DNA of 64,000 nt from Corynebacterium afermentans subsp. lipophilum (GCF_030408375.1 NZ_CP046530.1:1984001-2048000); one strand, 5' to 3'. Positions 17,585 through 29,037 are shown, counted from the stretch's first letter. Made by a program: numbers and translations. Notes: generated from the letters alone by a model not told the origin.

Positions 17585-17823
17585 GCGCTTTCTAAAAATC
17601 AGACTTGCGCCACACAGGAAGCTTCAAGCTGGTATGCGTTCACCAAAACGTAACCTTTTCGCGACTGGGACGATAACCTGGCCCGACCAATTCCCGAAAG
17701 TTAACACCAATTGAATACCCGCCGGAACGTGTAACTCACGCGACTTCCCGAACGATGTGTACGCGTCCAAAAATCCAGCACGGTCGTGACCTTTTACACC
17801 AATCCGGGGGTGCGCCGAAGGGA

Positions 17824-17834
17824 CGTCGATAGGC
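17824..17834 (+). repeat. Copy of over-represented 11-mer CGTCGAYARGC (intergenic)
   Basis: This intergenic copy stands nine bases from the groEL terminator. Other plus copies begin at 1985, 4309, 8044, 28080, 32755, 34496, 36172, 41690, 59499 and 63428. Minus copies begin at 5376, 6911, 10094, 32594, 34005, 39653, 52739, 56895, 60708 and 63599. The Y/R positions are TA-G (GATAGGC), TA-A (GATAAGC) or CA-A (GACAAGC). Confidence 0.85.
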
Positions 17835-17836
17835 AA

Positions 17837-17864
17837 GAAAAAAGCGCGCCCCGAAGGACGCGCT
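17837..17864 (-). terminator. Rho-independent terminator of groEL
   Basis: On the minus strand AGCGCGTCC-TTCG-GGGCGCGCT is followed by six T residues, 20 bases after the groEL stop codon. One copy of the CGTCGAYARGC motif lies just beyond the T-run. Confidence 0.9.
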
Positions 17865-17883
17865 CTCAAGCCTCAAGGCTGAT

Positions 17884-19533
<1,650 letters not shown>

Positions 19534-19648
19534 TCACTCCTTGTATATAGGCGTTCATGGACGATCACTCAGGTCGTCGGTGCAAGCAGGCGCCCGCGAC
19601 GGCACGGCTGACGAGTGGTCTCAGCCTCACCCGCTCTATTCGTTTTAT

Positions 19649-19675
19649 CTGGCACTCGGTTTGCGTGAGTGCCAG
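19649..19675. promoter_or_regulatory. CIRCE operator 1 (HrcA site)
   Basis: CTGGCACTC and GAGTGCCAG are separated by nine bases. The GCACTC-N9-GAGTGC core matches the CIRCE element bound by HrcA. It is 125 bases upstream of groEL. Confidence 0.88.
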
Positions 19676-19683
19676 CCACATTT

Positions 19684-19710
19684 TTAGCACTCGACGGGGT
19701 TGAGTGCAAG
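19684..19710. promoter_or_regulatory. CIRCE operator 2 (HrcA site)
   Basis: TTAGCACTC and GAGTGCAAG are separated by nine bases, matching the consensus TTAGCACTC-N9-GAGTGCTAA at all but two positions. It starts 8 bases after the first CIRCE, giving a tandem operator. Confidence 0.92.
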
Positions 19711-19740
19711 GAACGCAAGGGCGTGGAGGATGCCGGGGTG

Positions 19741-19896
19741 AGGATGCTTACTGCTAGATGCTTACCTGTCCGAGGATGCTTACTGCAGGATGCTTACTTC
19801 TCAAGTAGCACGGGCGAGAACGCCGGGGGTTACTCGAACAGTAAGCATCCTGGGGTAAGCATCTAGCCGGGTAAGCATCCTGGGGTAAGCATCTAG
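19741..19896. repeat. Compound palindromic element B (GGATGCTTAC unit)
   Basis: Four copies of the unit (A/T)(G/A)GATGCTTAC on the left (19741, 19755, 19773, 19787) face four inverted copies GTAAGCATC on the right (19841, 19855, 19871, 19885). The right half is a tandem duplication of a 30-bp block (19841-19870 and 19871-19900). The whole could fold as a very long cruciform. It lies between the CIRCE-controlled groEL promoter and the divergent dipeptidase gene. Confidence 0.92.
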
Positions 19897-19971
19897 CCGA
19901 ACAACACCGCCCAGAAACACCGCCGAACACAGCCGCAGAACCGACCCTGCCAACGCTGCTAGCGTGGTGCC

Positions 19972-21315
19972 ATGACTACGCAGAACTACACCCCGCAACG
20001 CGACCGCATCTTCAACGACCTGTCCAAACTGGTCTCCTTCAATTCGGTGCACTCCACCCCTGAGCTGGCGGATCAGCACGAGGACGCCTGTGCCTGGACG
20101 GTGAACGCCCTGAAGGATCTTGGTCTGGATGTGACTCGCTACCCCACGGTGGATGACGCGGACACGATCGTCGCCAAGCGGGAGCCCAAAAACGGCGCGC
20201 CGACAGTCCTGCTGTACTCCCACTACGACGTCGTCCCCGCGAACAACCCGGACGCCTGGACGAACAGCCCGTTTGAGCTGACCGAGCGAAACGGCCGCTG
20301 GTACGGCCGCGGCGCCGCTGACTGCAAGGGCAACCTAGCCATGCACTTAGAGGCGCTGCGCCTGCTGGAGGAAAACGGCGGCACCGACCTGGGCCTGAAG
20401 GTAGTGGTCGAGGGCTCCGAGGAGCTCGGCGGCAAGGACGGCCTGGGCAAGCTCATCGTGGAAAAGCCCGAGGTGTTCGAGTCCGACGCGATCCTCATCG
20501 CGGACTCTGGCAACGTGGCTGCCGGTGTACCGACGTTGACCACCTCGCTGCGAGGCGGCGCGCAGGTGAAGGTGACGGTGGAGACGCTGGCTAACCAGGT
20601 CCACTCCGGCAGCTACGGCGGCGGCGCCCCGGACGCCGCGCACGCCCTGGTGGTCATCGCGAACTCGCTTTTCGACGAGCACGGCCGCACCACCATCGAC
20701 GGCGTGGACACCACCGCGAAGTGGGACGGCGACTCGTACGACCGCGAGTCCTTCCGCCAGGACGCCACCGTGCTCGAGGGCGTGCAGCTGCTCGGCACCG
20801 CGGACGACGAGCCGGCAGACCTGGTGTGGGCGCGCCCGGCAGTGACCATGATCGGCTTCACCTCCACCCCGGTGGCCGAGGCCATGAACGCGGTGAACGC
20901 CCGCGCGGAGGCCCAGTTCAATCTGCGCGTGCCGGCCGACCAGAGCGCCGCCGAGATCGCGCAGAAGATGGAGCAGCACATCAAATCCCACACCCCGTGG
21001 GGCGCCAAGGTCGAGGTTGAGGTCAGCGGCGTCAACGAGCCCTTTGCGACGGATCCTTCGGCGGGCGCCGTGGCCGCGCTCGGCGAGTGCCTCAAGGAGG
21101 CCTACGGTGCCGACAAACTGTCCGTGGTCGGCTCCGGCGGCTCCATCCCGCTGACTATCACGCTGCAGAACACCTTCCCGGACGCGGAGATCGCGCTCTA
21201 CGGCGTGGAGGAGCCGATGTGCGGCATCCACGGCGTGGACGAATCCGTGGATCCGACAGAGATCGAACGCATCGCGGCAGCGGAGGCCGCTTTCCTGCAG
21301 CGTTTCGGCAAGTAG
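19972..21315 (+). CDS. M20-family dipeptidase
   Basis: The 447-residue enzyme shows the zinc-binding blocks of the M20 family: LYSHYDVVP (His84), GRGAADCKGN, EGSEELGG with the catalytic Glu near residue 150, a dimerisation/lid domain (about 185-310) and GIHGVDESV near the end with the last metal-binding His. M20 dipeptidases cleave dipeptides or related amides in the cytoplasm. TAGCGT stands six bases before the ATG with no ribosome site, which suggests a leaderless mRNA. It is a single gene; the nearest neighbours are groEL (divergent) and the mrp operon. Confidence 0.93.
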   Translation: MTTQNYTPQRDRIFNDLSKLVSFNSVHSTPELADQHEDACAWTVNALKDLGLDVTRYPTVDDADTIVAKREPKNGAPTVLLYSHYDVVPANNPDAWTNSPFELTERNGRWYGRGAADCKGNLAMHLEALRLLEENGGTDLGLKVVVEGSEELGGKDGLGKLIVEKPEVFESDAILIADSGNVAAGVPTLTTSLRGGAQVKVTVETLANQVHSGSYGGGAPDAAHALVVIANSLFDEHGRTTIDGVDTTAKWDGDSYDRESFRQDATVLEGVQLLGTADDEPADLVWARPAVTMIGFTSTPVAEAMNAVNARAEAQFNLRVPADQSAAEIAQKMEQHIKSHTPWGAKVEVEVSGVNEPFATDPSAGAVAALGECLKEAYGADKLSVVGSGGSIPLTITLQNTFPDAEIALYGVEEPMCGIHGVDESVDPTEIERIAAAEAAFLQRFGK

Positions 21316-21482
21316 CACCAAAAATCGCTACAGTTAATTCCCAACGGCCGCGCCACCGGTGTTGACGCGTAGATACCCAGTTACCGCTGGAGTCAGTATT
21401 TTCTGTGTGAACTCAATGAGCTCCCCCGCTTGAGGCGCGGTGTGCCCTGCACGCACGCAACCAGAGGAGGGCCGCGCACCTC

Positions 21483-24467
21483 GTGCTGATACTGCTCATC
21501 GCGCTCACCGCCGCCACGCTGGTCGCCCCTGTGCTCATCCGCACGGTGGGCCGCGCCGCGTTTGGCCTTCTCGCGCTCGTTCCGCTGAGCGGGTTCATCT
21601 GGGTGGCGCGCCTGTTCGCCACCGGAATGTTCCGCGACGGCGGCGAGGTCAAGGCGGTGTTTACGTGGATGCCGTCGACGAACCTCAACCTAGAATTCCG
21701 CCTGGACGCCCTCGCGGGCCTGTTCAGCCTGATCATCCTGGGTATCGGCGCGTTAGTGCTTCTGTACTGCTGGGGGTATTTCGACTCCAACCCGCGGCGC
21801 CTGGCCAAATTCGGCTTCGAGCTGACATTCTTCGCCACGGTCATGTACGGCCTGGTCATCGCCGACAACTTCCTGCTCATGTACGTGTTCTGGGAGTTGA
21901 CGTCGGTGTTGTCGTACATGCTTGTCTCCTATTACGGCGAGCGCGCATCTTCTCGACGGGCCGCCATGCAGGCGCTGATGGTGACAACCCTCGGCGGGCT
22001 GGCCATGCTCGTGGGCATCAACCTGCTCGGCTTTAAGGCGCAGATTTGGAAGCTGTCGGACATCCCGCAGATCACCGACATTGAAAACACCCCGGCGATC
22101 TCCGCCGCCATCGTGCTGATCATGCTGGGCGCGCTGACCAAGTCTGCCCAGTCGCCCTGGCATTTCTGGCTGCCCGGCGCGATGGCCGCGCCCACCCCGG
22201 TGTCCGCCTACCTGCACTCCGCAGCGATGGTGAAGGCCGGCATTTACCTGGTGGCGCGTTTGGCGCCGGACCTGTCGGCGGTGAACACCTGGCACTTGGT
22301 GGTGCTGTCCACCGGCGGGTTCACCATGCTGCTGGGCGGCTGGATGGCGCTGAAGCAGCGGGACCTGAAGCTGATTTTGGCCTACGGCACCGTCAGCCAG
22401 CTGGGCTTTATCACCACCGTCATCGGCGTGGGTTCGCGGGAGGCCACCATGGCGGGGTTGGCCATCACGTTCGCGCACTCGCTGTTCAAGGCCACGCTGT
22501 TCATGATCGTCGGTGCAATCGACCACACCACCGGCACCCGCGACATCCACGAGCTGTCCGGACTGGGCAGAAAGCAGCCGCTTTTGGCTACGCTGGCCAT
22601 CATTTCCGCCGCCTCCATGGCAGGCATCCCGCCACTGTTCGGGTTCGTGGCCAAGGAGACGGCGCTGGACGCCATCCTGCACGAGGAGCTGCTCACCGGC
22701 ATGCCCGGCAAGATCACCCTCGTGGTGTTGGTGGCCGGCTCGATCCTGACCATGGCGTACTCGCTGTACTTCGTCTACGGCGCCTTTGCCACCAAGGGCC
22801 AGCCCTGGGAGGACGGGCAGTCCCCGGCGGTGCGCGACATGCACTCCCCCGGCCCGAAGCTATGGCTCTCCCCCGCGGTGCTCACCGCCTGCACGGTCGG
22901 CTTCGGCCTGGTGTCGGCTGGTCTGTCTGCGCCGATCAACGAATACCTCAACGTGCGCTTCCCGGACGTCGAAGGCTCGGATCTTGCCCTGTGGCACGGG
23001 TTCACGGTGCCGTTGGCGCTGTCCGGCGTGATCATCTTCGCCGGCGCGATCATGTTCTGGCAGCGCGACGTGGTGGCCAAGGCCCAGTTCGAGCGCCCCG
23101 CGCTCGGCGACGCCAACGCGGTGTGGGACACCATCATGAACACGCTGCGGCGCTGGTCGCTGAAGCTGACGGCGTCCACGCAGCGCGGCTCGCTGACCAT
23201 CAACCTGGCCGTCATCTTCACCTTCCTGGCCGTGGTGCCGCTGGCCGCGCTGATCCTGGGCGATTCCAACAACATCCGCATGCAGGTGTGGGACAACGTC
23301 TGGCAGGGCCTGGCCGTCACCATCATGGCGGGGCTGGCGTTTTTCGCCGCGGTGCAGCGCAACCGCCTCTCCGGCGTGATCCTTGTGGGTCTGACCGGCT
23401 ACTTCATGGCGCTGATCTTCGTGCTCCACGGCGCGCCGGACCTGGCGCTGACGCAGGCGCTGGTGGAAACCATCGTGATGGTGGTGTTCATGCTGGTCCT
23501 GCGCAAGATGCCCACGGAAACGGAGCAGCGCAACGAGGACAACCGCCTGCGCGCCTGGCTGTCCATCGGCACCGGCGTTTCCGTGGTCACGGTGGCGATG
23601 ACGGCCATGTCGGCGCGCGTCGCCGAGCCGATTTCCAAGTACATGCCGGAGCTGGCCTACGAGATCGGCCACGGCCGCAACACCGTCAACGTGCTGCTGG
23701 TGGACCTGCGCGCGGCCGACACGTTCGGCGAGACGCTGGTGCTGGTGGTCGCCGCCACCGGCATCGCCAGCCTGATCTTCGGCACCTTCCACTTCGACCC
23801 GGAGTCGCGCCGGCCCACCCTGTCCACCACCAAGGCGCGCTGGCTCGCCTCCGGTGTGGAGACGGAGACCGCGCAGAACCGCTCCATCCTGGTGGATGTG
23901 GTCACGCACCTGCTCTTCCCTTCGATGATGCTGTTGTCGGCCTACTTCTTCTTCTCCGGCCACAACGCCCCGGGCGGCGGGTTCGCCGGCGGGCTCGTCG
24001 CCGCGCTTGCGCTGACGCTGCGGTACTTGGCGGGAGGACGTCGAGAAGCAGAAGAAACGCTCCCGGTGCACCCGGGCAAGGTGCTGGGCATCGGCATCAT
24101 GTTCACCACCGCGGCCGCGGTCGCCCCGATGTTCTTCGGGATGCCGCCGCTGACCTCCTCGTACGCCGAGTTCGACGTGCCGCTGATCGGCGACGTGACG
24201 GTGCCGTCCGCGCTGATTTTCGACGCGGGTGTCTACATCATCGTCGTCGGGCTGATCATGCACGTGCTGGCCTCCATGGGCGCCTACCTGGACCGCGAGG
24301 AGGACACCCGAAAGCAGCGCGCCCGCGACCGCGCGCGCGAGCTGCAGGCCAAAAACGAGCAACGCCGCAGGCTCATGTCCAGAAACCGCAGGGCGCGTTA
24401 CAACGAGCGCAGAGCGGTGGCGGCCAGTGGATCGTCCATAAGCAAACGCGAAAGGAGAGGCGAGTAA
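21483..24467 (+). CDS. mrpA: Mrp antiporter subunit A with fused B domain
   Basis: The 994-residue protein starts at GTG 21483 with AGAGGAGGG eleven bases upstream. The N-terminal two thirds is a NuoL/ND5-like membrane protein (for example LHSAAMVKAGIYL and FALAHSLFKATLF-type helices, read here as AITFAHSLFKATLFMIVG). A DUF4040/MrpA tail follows, then an MrpB domain (HNAPGGGFAGGLVAALALTL). Fusion of A and B is usual in Corynebacterium. Mrp complexes exchange Na+ or K+ for H+ and aid pH and salt tolerance. The operon continues as C-D-E-F-G with start and stop codons overlapping or touching. The 167-bp leader shows no riboswitch I can identify. Confidence 0.93.
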   Translation: MLILLIALTAATLVAPVLIRTVGRAAFGLLALVPLSGFIWVARLFATGMFRDGGEVKAVFTWMPSTNLNLEFRLDALAGLFSLIILGIGALVLLYCWGYFDSNPRRLAKFGFELTFFATVMYGLVIADNFLLMYVFWELTSVLSYMLVSYYGERASSRRAAMQALMVTTLGGLAMLVGINLLGFKAQIWKLSDIPQITDIENTPAISAAIVLIMLGALTKSAQSPWHFWLPGAMAAPTPVSAYLHSAAMVKAGIYLVARLAPDLSAVNTWHLVVLSTGGFTMLLGGWMALKQRDLKLILAYGTVSQLGFITTVIGVGSREATMAGLAITFAHSLFKATLFMIVGAIDHTTGTRDIHELSGLGRKQPLLATLAIISAASMAGIPPLFGFVAKETALDAILHEELLTGMPGKITLVVLVAGSILTMAYSLYFVYGAFATKGQPWEDGQSPAVRDMHSPGPKLWLSPAVLTACTVGFGLVSAGLSAPINEYLNVRFPDVEGSDLALWHGFTVPLALSGVIIFAGAIMFWQRDVVAKAQFERPALGDANAVWDTIMNTLRRWSLKLTASTQRGSLTINLAVIFTFLAVVPLAALILGDSNNIRMQVWDNVWQGLAVTIMAGLAFFAAVQRNRLSGVILVGLTGYFMALIFVLHGAPDLALTQALVETIVMVVFMLVLRKMPTETEQRNEDNRLRAWLSIGTGVSVVTVAMTAMSARVAEPISKYMPELAYEIGHGRNTVNVLLVDLRAADTFGETLVLVVAATGIASLIFGTFHFDPESRRPTLSTTKARWLASGVETETAQNRSILVDVVTHLLFPSMMLLSAYFFFSGHNAPGGGFAGGLVAALALTLRYLAGGRREAEETLPVHPGKVLGIGIMFTTAAAVAPMFFGMPPLTSSYAEFDVPLIGDVTVPSALIFDAGVYIIVVGLIMHVLASMGAYLDREEDTRKQRARDRARELQAKNEQRRRLMSRNRRARYNERRAVAASGSSISKRERRGE

Positions 24468-24962
24468 ATGGAAGCGAACCTGTTCCTGCTCATCGGCTCC
24501 GGCGTGCTGATCGCGTGCGGCGTGTACCTGATGCTGGACAAGTCCATGACCCGCATGATCATGGGCGTGACGCTGATCGGCAACGGCGCCAACCTGCTGC
24601 TTTTGCAATCCGGCGGGCCCGCTGGCTCCCCGCCGATCATCGGACGCGAATCCGAAGCGGCGGCCGATAGCGCCGACCCGCTCGCGCAGGCGATGATCCT
24701 GACCGCGATCGTGATCTCCATGGCCATGGTCGGATTCATGCTCGCCCTGGCGTACCGCCAATACCGCTACCGCACGGACGACATCGTGGAGCGCGACGAG
24801 GAGGATCGCGCAATCGCCGCGCGGCCCAAGTCCGCCTCTCCGGACCGCGACAAGTCAGACGACGCGCAAACCGGCAAAGCCAGCCCCTCCGGCGACGAGT
24901 TCGGGCCGAAGCCATTCGAGGACCCGGTGAAGGAAGTCAAGGGAGGCCAAGATGCGAAGTAA
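24468..24962 (+). CDS. mrpC: Mrp antiporter subunit C
   Basis: This 164-residue NuoK-like subunit has three helices (LFLLIGSGVLIACGVYLML, MIMGVTLIGNGANLLLL, MILTAIVISMAMVGFMLAL) and a long charged C-terminal tail. The ATG follows directly on the mrpA stop codon (TAAATG), so translation is coupled. The tail (about residues 105-164) is longer than in classic MrpC and rich in Asp, Lys and Ser; its role is unclear. Confidence 0.92.
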   Translation: MEANLFLLIGSGVLIACGVYLMLDKSMTRMIMGVTLIGNGANLLLLQSGGPAGSPPIIGRESEAAADSADPLAQAMILTAIVISMAMVGFMLALAYRQYRYRTDDIVERDEEDRAIAARPKSASPDRDKSDDAQTGKASPSGDEFGPKPFEDPVKEVKGGQDAK

Positions 24963-26748
24963 CTTCACGGCCTTCGCCGAATGGGTGCTGCCGGCGATGC
25001 CGTACCTGATTGTCATGCCGATCATCCTGCCCGCCTTCGCCGCCGGGCTGATCGTGCTGTTCCGCGGCGTGAACCTGCAGCGCTTCATCGCGCTTGGCAC
25101 CCTGGCGGCGCTGACCGTGATCGCGGCGGTGATGATCATCGTGGCCGACACCCACGGCATCCAGACCGTGCAGATGGGCGGCTGGGACGCGCCAGTGGGC
25201 ATCACGATGGTGGCGGACCGGTTGAGCTCCATCATGCTGTTCGTCTCATCCATCGTGCTGTTCGCGGTGATGTGGTACGGCATCTCGCAGGGGCTTCGCG
25301 ACGGCGACGACGACGACCCAGTCGCCGTCTTCCTGCCCACCTACATGCTGCTCAGCATGGGCGTGAACCTGTCCTTCCTCGCCGGCGACCTGTTCAACCT
25401 TTACGTCGGCTTCGAAGTCTTCCTGGTGGCCTCCTACGTGCTGCTCACCCTGGGCGCATCCCCGCAGCGCGTGCGCGCCGGCATCGGTTACGTCATGGTC
25501 TCCATGGCGTCGTCCATGGTCTTCTTGTTCGCGCTCGCGCTGGTCTACGCGTCAGTGGGCACCGTGAACATGGCGCAAGCCGGCATCCGCATGGAGGAGC
25601 TGCCCACCGGCACCCGCGCCGCCATCTTCGCCACCTTCATCGTTGCCTTCGGCATCAAGGCGGCGATCTTCCCGGTGGACGCGTGGCTGCCGGACTCCTA
25701 CCCCACCGCCGCCTCCATCGTCACCGCCGTGTTCGCGGGCCTTTTGACCAAGGTGGGCGTGTACGCCATCATCCGCGTGCGCTCCACCGTGTTCACCGAC
25801 GGCGCCTTAGATTCCACGCTGATGGTGATCGCGCTGTTGACCATGATCGTGGGCGTGATGGGCGCGATCGCCCAAAACGACATCAAGCGCTTGATGTCGT
25901 TTACCCTGGTCAGCCACATCGGCTACATGATCTTCGGTATCGCCCTCGGCTCGGTTGCGGGCCTGTCCGGCGCCATCTTCTACGCGGTGCACCACATTCT
26001 GGTGCAGACCTCCCTGTTCTTGGTGGTGGGCCTGGTGGAGCGCCAGGCAGGCTCCGCGCAGCTGCGCCGTTTGGGCTCGCTGCTCTACACCGCGCCGGTG
26101 ATTGCGCTTTTGTACCTCATCCCCGCGCTCAACCTGGGCGGCATCCCGCCGTTTTCCGGCTTTTTGGGCAAGGTCATGCTCATCCAAGCCGGTGCGGAGG
26201 ACGGCTCCTGGCTGGCGTGGGTGCTCATCGGCGGCGCGGTGATCACCTCGCTTCTCACCCTGTACGCCATGATGAACGTCTGGTCCAAGGGCTTCCTTCG
26301 CGACCGCGCGGACGCCCCCGAGGGCGACGTGGTTCTGGCGCGCCCGGCGAACCTGGCCGCGCGTGAGGAAACCGTCGCCTCGGGCGACCGCGACGACGTC
26401 GGCCGCGTGCCCACCGGCATGTTCCTCTCCACCGCGTTGTTGGTGCTCGCGTCCACCGGCATCACATTTTTGGCCGGCCCGATCTCCAACATCACGGACC
26501 GCGCCGCCCAGTCCGCCCAGGACCTGTCCATCTACCGCAGCGCCGTGCTTAGCGACGACCCTTCGGCCCCCACACGCGACCTCGACGCCTTCCGCGAACA
26601 GACCGGCGCCGGCGGCGGCTGGGACTCGCTGGACCACCGGGACTCCTCCCGCCCCGCAGGGCCCACCAGCACCGGCGTGACCACGGAGATGGTGCCCGAG
26701 CCCGCGGACGCTAAGTCCAACAAACAGCCGAACGAGGTGAGCCGCTGA
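24952..26748 (+). CDS. mrpD: Mrp antiporter subunit D
   Basis: The 598-residue NuoN/NuoM-like proton channel subunit overlaps mrpC by 11 bp. It shows LSFLAGDLFNLYVGFEVFL, the conserved KAAIFPVDAWLPDSYP segment and LLTKVGVYAIIR with the channel lysine. The C-terminal 70 residues are a polar extension rich in Arg, Asp and Pro, with no match that I know. It forms the membrane core with MrpA. Confidence 0.93.
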   Translation: MRSNFTAFAEWVLPAMPYLIVMPIILPAFAAGLIVLFRGVNLQRFIALGTLAALTVIAAVMIIVADTHGIQTVQMGGWDAPVGITMVADRLSSIMLFVSSIVLFAVMWYGISQGLRDGDDDDPVAVFLPTYMLLSMGVNLSFLAGDLFNLYVGFEVFLVASYVLLTLGASPQRVRAGIGYVMVSMASSMVFLFALALVYASVGTVNMAQAGIRMEELPTGTRAAIFATFIVAFGIKAAIFPVDAWLPDSYPTAASIVTAVFAGLLTKVGVYAIIRVRSTVFTDGALDSTLMVIALLTMIVGVMGAIAQNDIKRLMSFTLVSHIGYMIFGIALGSVAGLSGAIFYAVHHILVQTSLFLVVGLVERQAGSAQLRRLGSLLYTAPVIALLYLIPALNLGGIPPFSGFLGKVMLIQAGAEDGSWLAWVLIGGAVITSLLTLYAMMNVWSKGFLRDRADAPEGDVVLARPANLAAREETVASGDRDDVGRVPTGMFLSTALLVLASTGITFLAGPISNITDRAAQSAQDLSIYRSAVLSDDPSAPTRDLDAFREQTGAGGGWDSLDHRDSSRPAGPTSTGVTTEMVPEPADAKSNKQPNEVSR

Positions 26749-27260
26749 TGTTTGCCGGAGTCGCCCACCGTCTCCGCCCGCTGACCGTGGTGTGGCTGAC
26801 GTTCATGTGGATCCTGCTCATGGGGGAGCTCAGCTGGGGCAACCTCATCGCCGGGTTGGGGCTGAGTCTACTCATCGTGCTGGCGCTGCCCCTGCCGCCC
26901 GTGCCGCGCAGCGGCAACCCCGTCAACTGGGTCAAACTGGTCGCGTTTATCGCCGAGTGGTTCTACGACCTGTTGGTGGCCTCGGCGAAGGTGGCGTGGC
27001 TGTCGCTGCGCCGCGCGCCGCAGCCGCGAAACGCCGTGCTGCGAGTGCCCATGCGCCTGAGCAACGAGCTCGTGCTGTACTTGGCCACGTGCGCCTACAA
27101 CCTGCAACCCGGTGGCACCGTCACCGATATCGACCTGGCCAACCGCGAATGGACCGTGCACATCCTCGACGCCGACAGCGACGCCGCCATCACCCGCGAA
27201 ATCGCCAACGTGCAGAAATTGGAGCGCCAAATGATCGCCATCTTCGAAGGAGGCCGCTGA
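26748..27260 (+). CDS. mrpE: Mrp antiporter subunit E
   Basis: The 170-residue protein has two N-terminal helices and a soluble C-terminal domain containing NEVLYLATCAYNLQPGGT-like sequence (here ELVLYLATCAYNLQPGG), the MrpE hallmark. Its ATG overlaps the mrpD stop by one base (TGATG). Confidence 0.92.
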   Translation: MFAGVAHRLRPLTVVWLTFMWILLMGELSWGNLIAGLGLSLLIVLALPLPPVPRSGNPVNWVKLVAFIAEWFYDLLVASAKVAWLSLRRAPQPRNAVLRVPMRLSNELVLYLATCAYNLQPGGTVTDIDLANREWTVHILDADSDAAITREIANVQKLERQMIAIFEGGR

Positions 27261-27261
27261 C

Positions 27262-27540
27262 ATGCACAGCACCGCCTACACCGTCTGCCTCACCGTGGCC
27301 GCCGTGTTCCTCGTCGCCGGATTTTTCATCTTCGCCTGGCGCGCCATCGTCGGCCCCGACTCCATGGACCGCATGCTGGCCAACGACGGCATCACCGCCT
27401 CCCTCCAATGCGCCCTCGCCCTGTACATCTGCTGGACGCTGGACACCACGGTGGTCAACGTCATGATCGTCATCGCCCTGCTCGGCTTCGTTGCCACCCT
27501 GTCCGTCGCCCGCTTCCGCAAGAGGGACGGTTCCCTATGA
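27262..27540 (+). CDS. mrpF: Mrp antiporter subunit F
   Basis: This 92-residue protein has three helices and the MrpF/PhaF pattern RAIVGPDSMDRMLANDG after the first. It starts one base after the mrpE stop. Such small subunits are needed for assembly of the heteromeric Mrp complex. Confidence 0.93.
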   Translation: MHSTAYTVCLTVAAVFLVAGFFIFAWRAIVGPDSMDRMLANDGITASLQCALALYICWTLDTTVVNVMIVIALLGFVATLSVARFRKRDGSL

Positions 27541-27917
27541 TCGCCGACGTCATTTCCCTGCTGTTTATTCTCCCAGGCGCGTTCATGGTCTTTTCCGCCG
27601 CCGTGGGCACCGCCCGGTTCAACTCCACGCTGGCGCGCGTGCATGCCATCACCAAACCCCAGACCACCGGCCTGGTGCTCATGATCACCGGCACCATCAT
27701 CCGCGTCGTCACCGCCGAGGGCTTCAGCGTCCACGAACGCGGCGACATCGGCATGATGGTGCTGCTTGTGATATTCGCCCTGATGACCAGCCCCGTCACC
27801 GCGCAGCGCCTCGGCCGCATCGCGCGACGCGAAGGCCTCTACGGCGACGACGAGCAGCTCACACGCAACGACCGCCCCGCCAGCTACCACCCGCGCCGCG
27901 TCAACCCTAAAGGCTAA
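27537..27917 (+). CDS. mrpG: Mrp antiporter subunit G
   Basis: The 126-residue protein starts at ATG 27537, overlapping the mrpF stop (ATGA); a longer open frame from 27408 is an artefact within mrpF. It has three hydrophobic segments and the conserved [14 protein letters not shown] loop of MrpG. Its last 11 bases overlap the 3' end of the converging YbdK-type gene. Confidence 0.93.
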   Translation: MIADVISLLFILPGAFMVFSAAVGTARFNSTLARVHAITKPQTTGLVLMITGTIIRVVTAEGFSVHERGDIGMMVLLVIFALMTSPVTAQRLGRIARREGLYGDDEQLTRNDRPASYHPRRVNPKG

Positions 27918-29037
27918 GCTCCCACATCTCCGCGCAGGTCGCGTCCACGACGTCCTTCCAATCCCCGGTGCGCTGGTAAATCGCGCGCTGGCGCTCGTAG
28001 CCCGCGCCGCGCTCGATGATCTCGCGGACCAAGTTCAGCTCGTCGACGCAATCGAGGTCGGCGGCGACGGGCGTGAGCTCGTCGATAAGCAACTGCAACT
28101 CGTGCTTCACCCAGTCCTCGTCGGTGGCACGACTAGTGATGACCAGGGCGTCCATGCCATAGCGGGCGCCTCGCCACTTGTTCTCCGCGACATGCCACTG
28201 CTGCAGGCTCGGCAGCTTTTCGCCGCGTTCGAGCATGCGGTCGTAGTGGACGACCAGGCAGTGCGTCAGCGCCACGACGGCCGCGAGCTCGCGCAAGTTG
28301 CTCGTGGCGTCCGAAATGCGCACCTCGACGGTGCCCCACTTCGCGGCCGGACGCACGTCGAAATGCATGGACCCGGTGTGGTTGATCACGCCCGACGTCT
28401 GCTGATCGCGCATGAAATCGACCCACTCGTCCCAGCTCTGGAACTGGTACGGCATGCCCGCGGTGGGCAACTGCTGGTAGAGCATCGTGCGGTTCGACGC
28501 GTAAGAAGTGTCAATGCCGTCCCAGCCCGGGCTCGACGCGGAAATGGCGAGCAAGTGCGGGTACTTAGTCATCACCGCGTTGATGATCGGCCACACCTTG
28601 TCCTCATGGCTGATGCCCACGTGGCAGTGGATGCCCCACAACAACATGTGCTGGCCCCAATACTGCGTGCGGTTGACGATCTCCTCGTACGTGTGCTTCG
28701 GGCTCAGCGGGTTCGTGCGGAAATCCGAAAACGGGTGGCCGCCACTTGCCCAGAGCTTCAGGCCCATCTCGTCGGCGACCTCCTTGACCGCGTTGAGGTC
28801 GCGCTGGAGCGCCTGGATGGCCTCTTTGGTGTTCGCGCAGATCGGGGTGACCAACTCGATGGTGTTCTGCAGGAACTCCGGCTCGAGGTGGATGTCCGGG
28901 TGGCGGGCCTGCACCTCCTCGATCACCTCTGCGGCGCGGGGCACCAGGTCGCGCGTGACCGGGTCGACGAGGCAAATCTCCCACTCGACGCCGAGGGTGG
29001 GGCCGTCAGACCTGGCAAAATCGCGGAATGGATCCAT
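27907..29037 (-). CDS. Carboxylate-amine ligase, YbdK/GCS2 family
   Basis: The 376-residue protein begins [20 protein letters not shown]; the GVEWE motif and [10 protein letters not shown], with HMLLWG before it, mark the glutamate-cysteine ligase 2 (YbdK) family. These enzymes form a gamma-glutamyl amide bond with ATP; in actinobacteria the exact substrate is often unproven. The counterpart Rv0433 lies near the same block of genes in M. tuberculosis. The gene runs toward mrpG, with which it overlaps by 11 bp. Confidence 0.9.
   Translation of the reverse strand: MDPFRDFARSDGPTLGVEWEICLVDPVTRDLVPRAAEVIEEVQARHPDIHLEPEFLQNTIELVTPICANTKEAIQALQRDLNAVKEVADEMGLKLWASGGHPFSDFRTNPLSPKHTYEEIVNRTQYWGQHMLLWGIHCHVGISHEDKVWPIINAVMTKYPHLLAISASSPGWDGIDTSYASNRTMLYQQLPTAGMPYQFQSWDEWVDFMRDQQTSGVINHTGSMHFDVRPAAKWGTVEVRISDATSNLRELAAVVALTHCLVVHYDRMLERGEKLPSLQQWHVAENKWRGARYGMDALVITSRATDEDWVKHELQLLIDELTPVAADLDCVDELNLVREIIERGAGYERQRAIYQRTGDWKDVVDATCAEMWELSL

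Noticed and set aside
19741..19900. CRISPR array
   Set aside because: Repeats are only about 10 bp, occur in both orientations and have no unique spacers of regular length; no cas genes are present.
21316..21482. Riboswitch before the mrp operon
   Set aside because: The leader has small complementary stretches (GGAGTC, GAGCTCC) but no conserved core of a known Na+, Mg2+ or c-di-AMP riboswitch that I can recognise.
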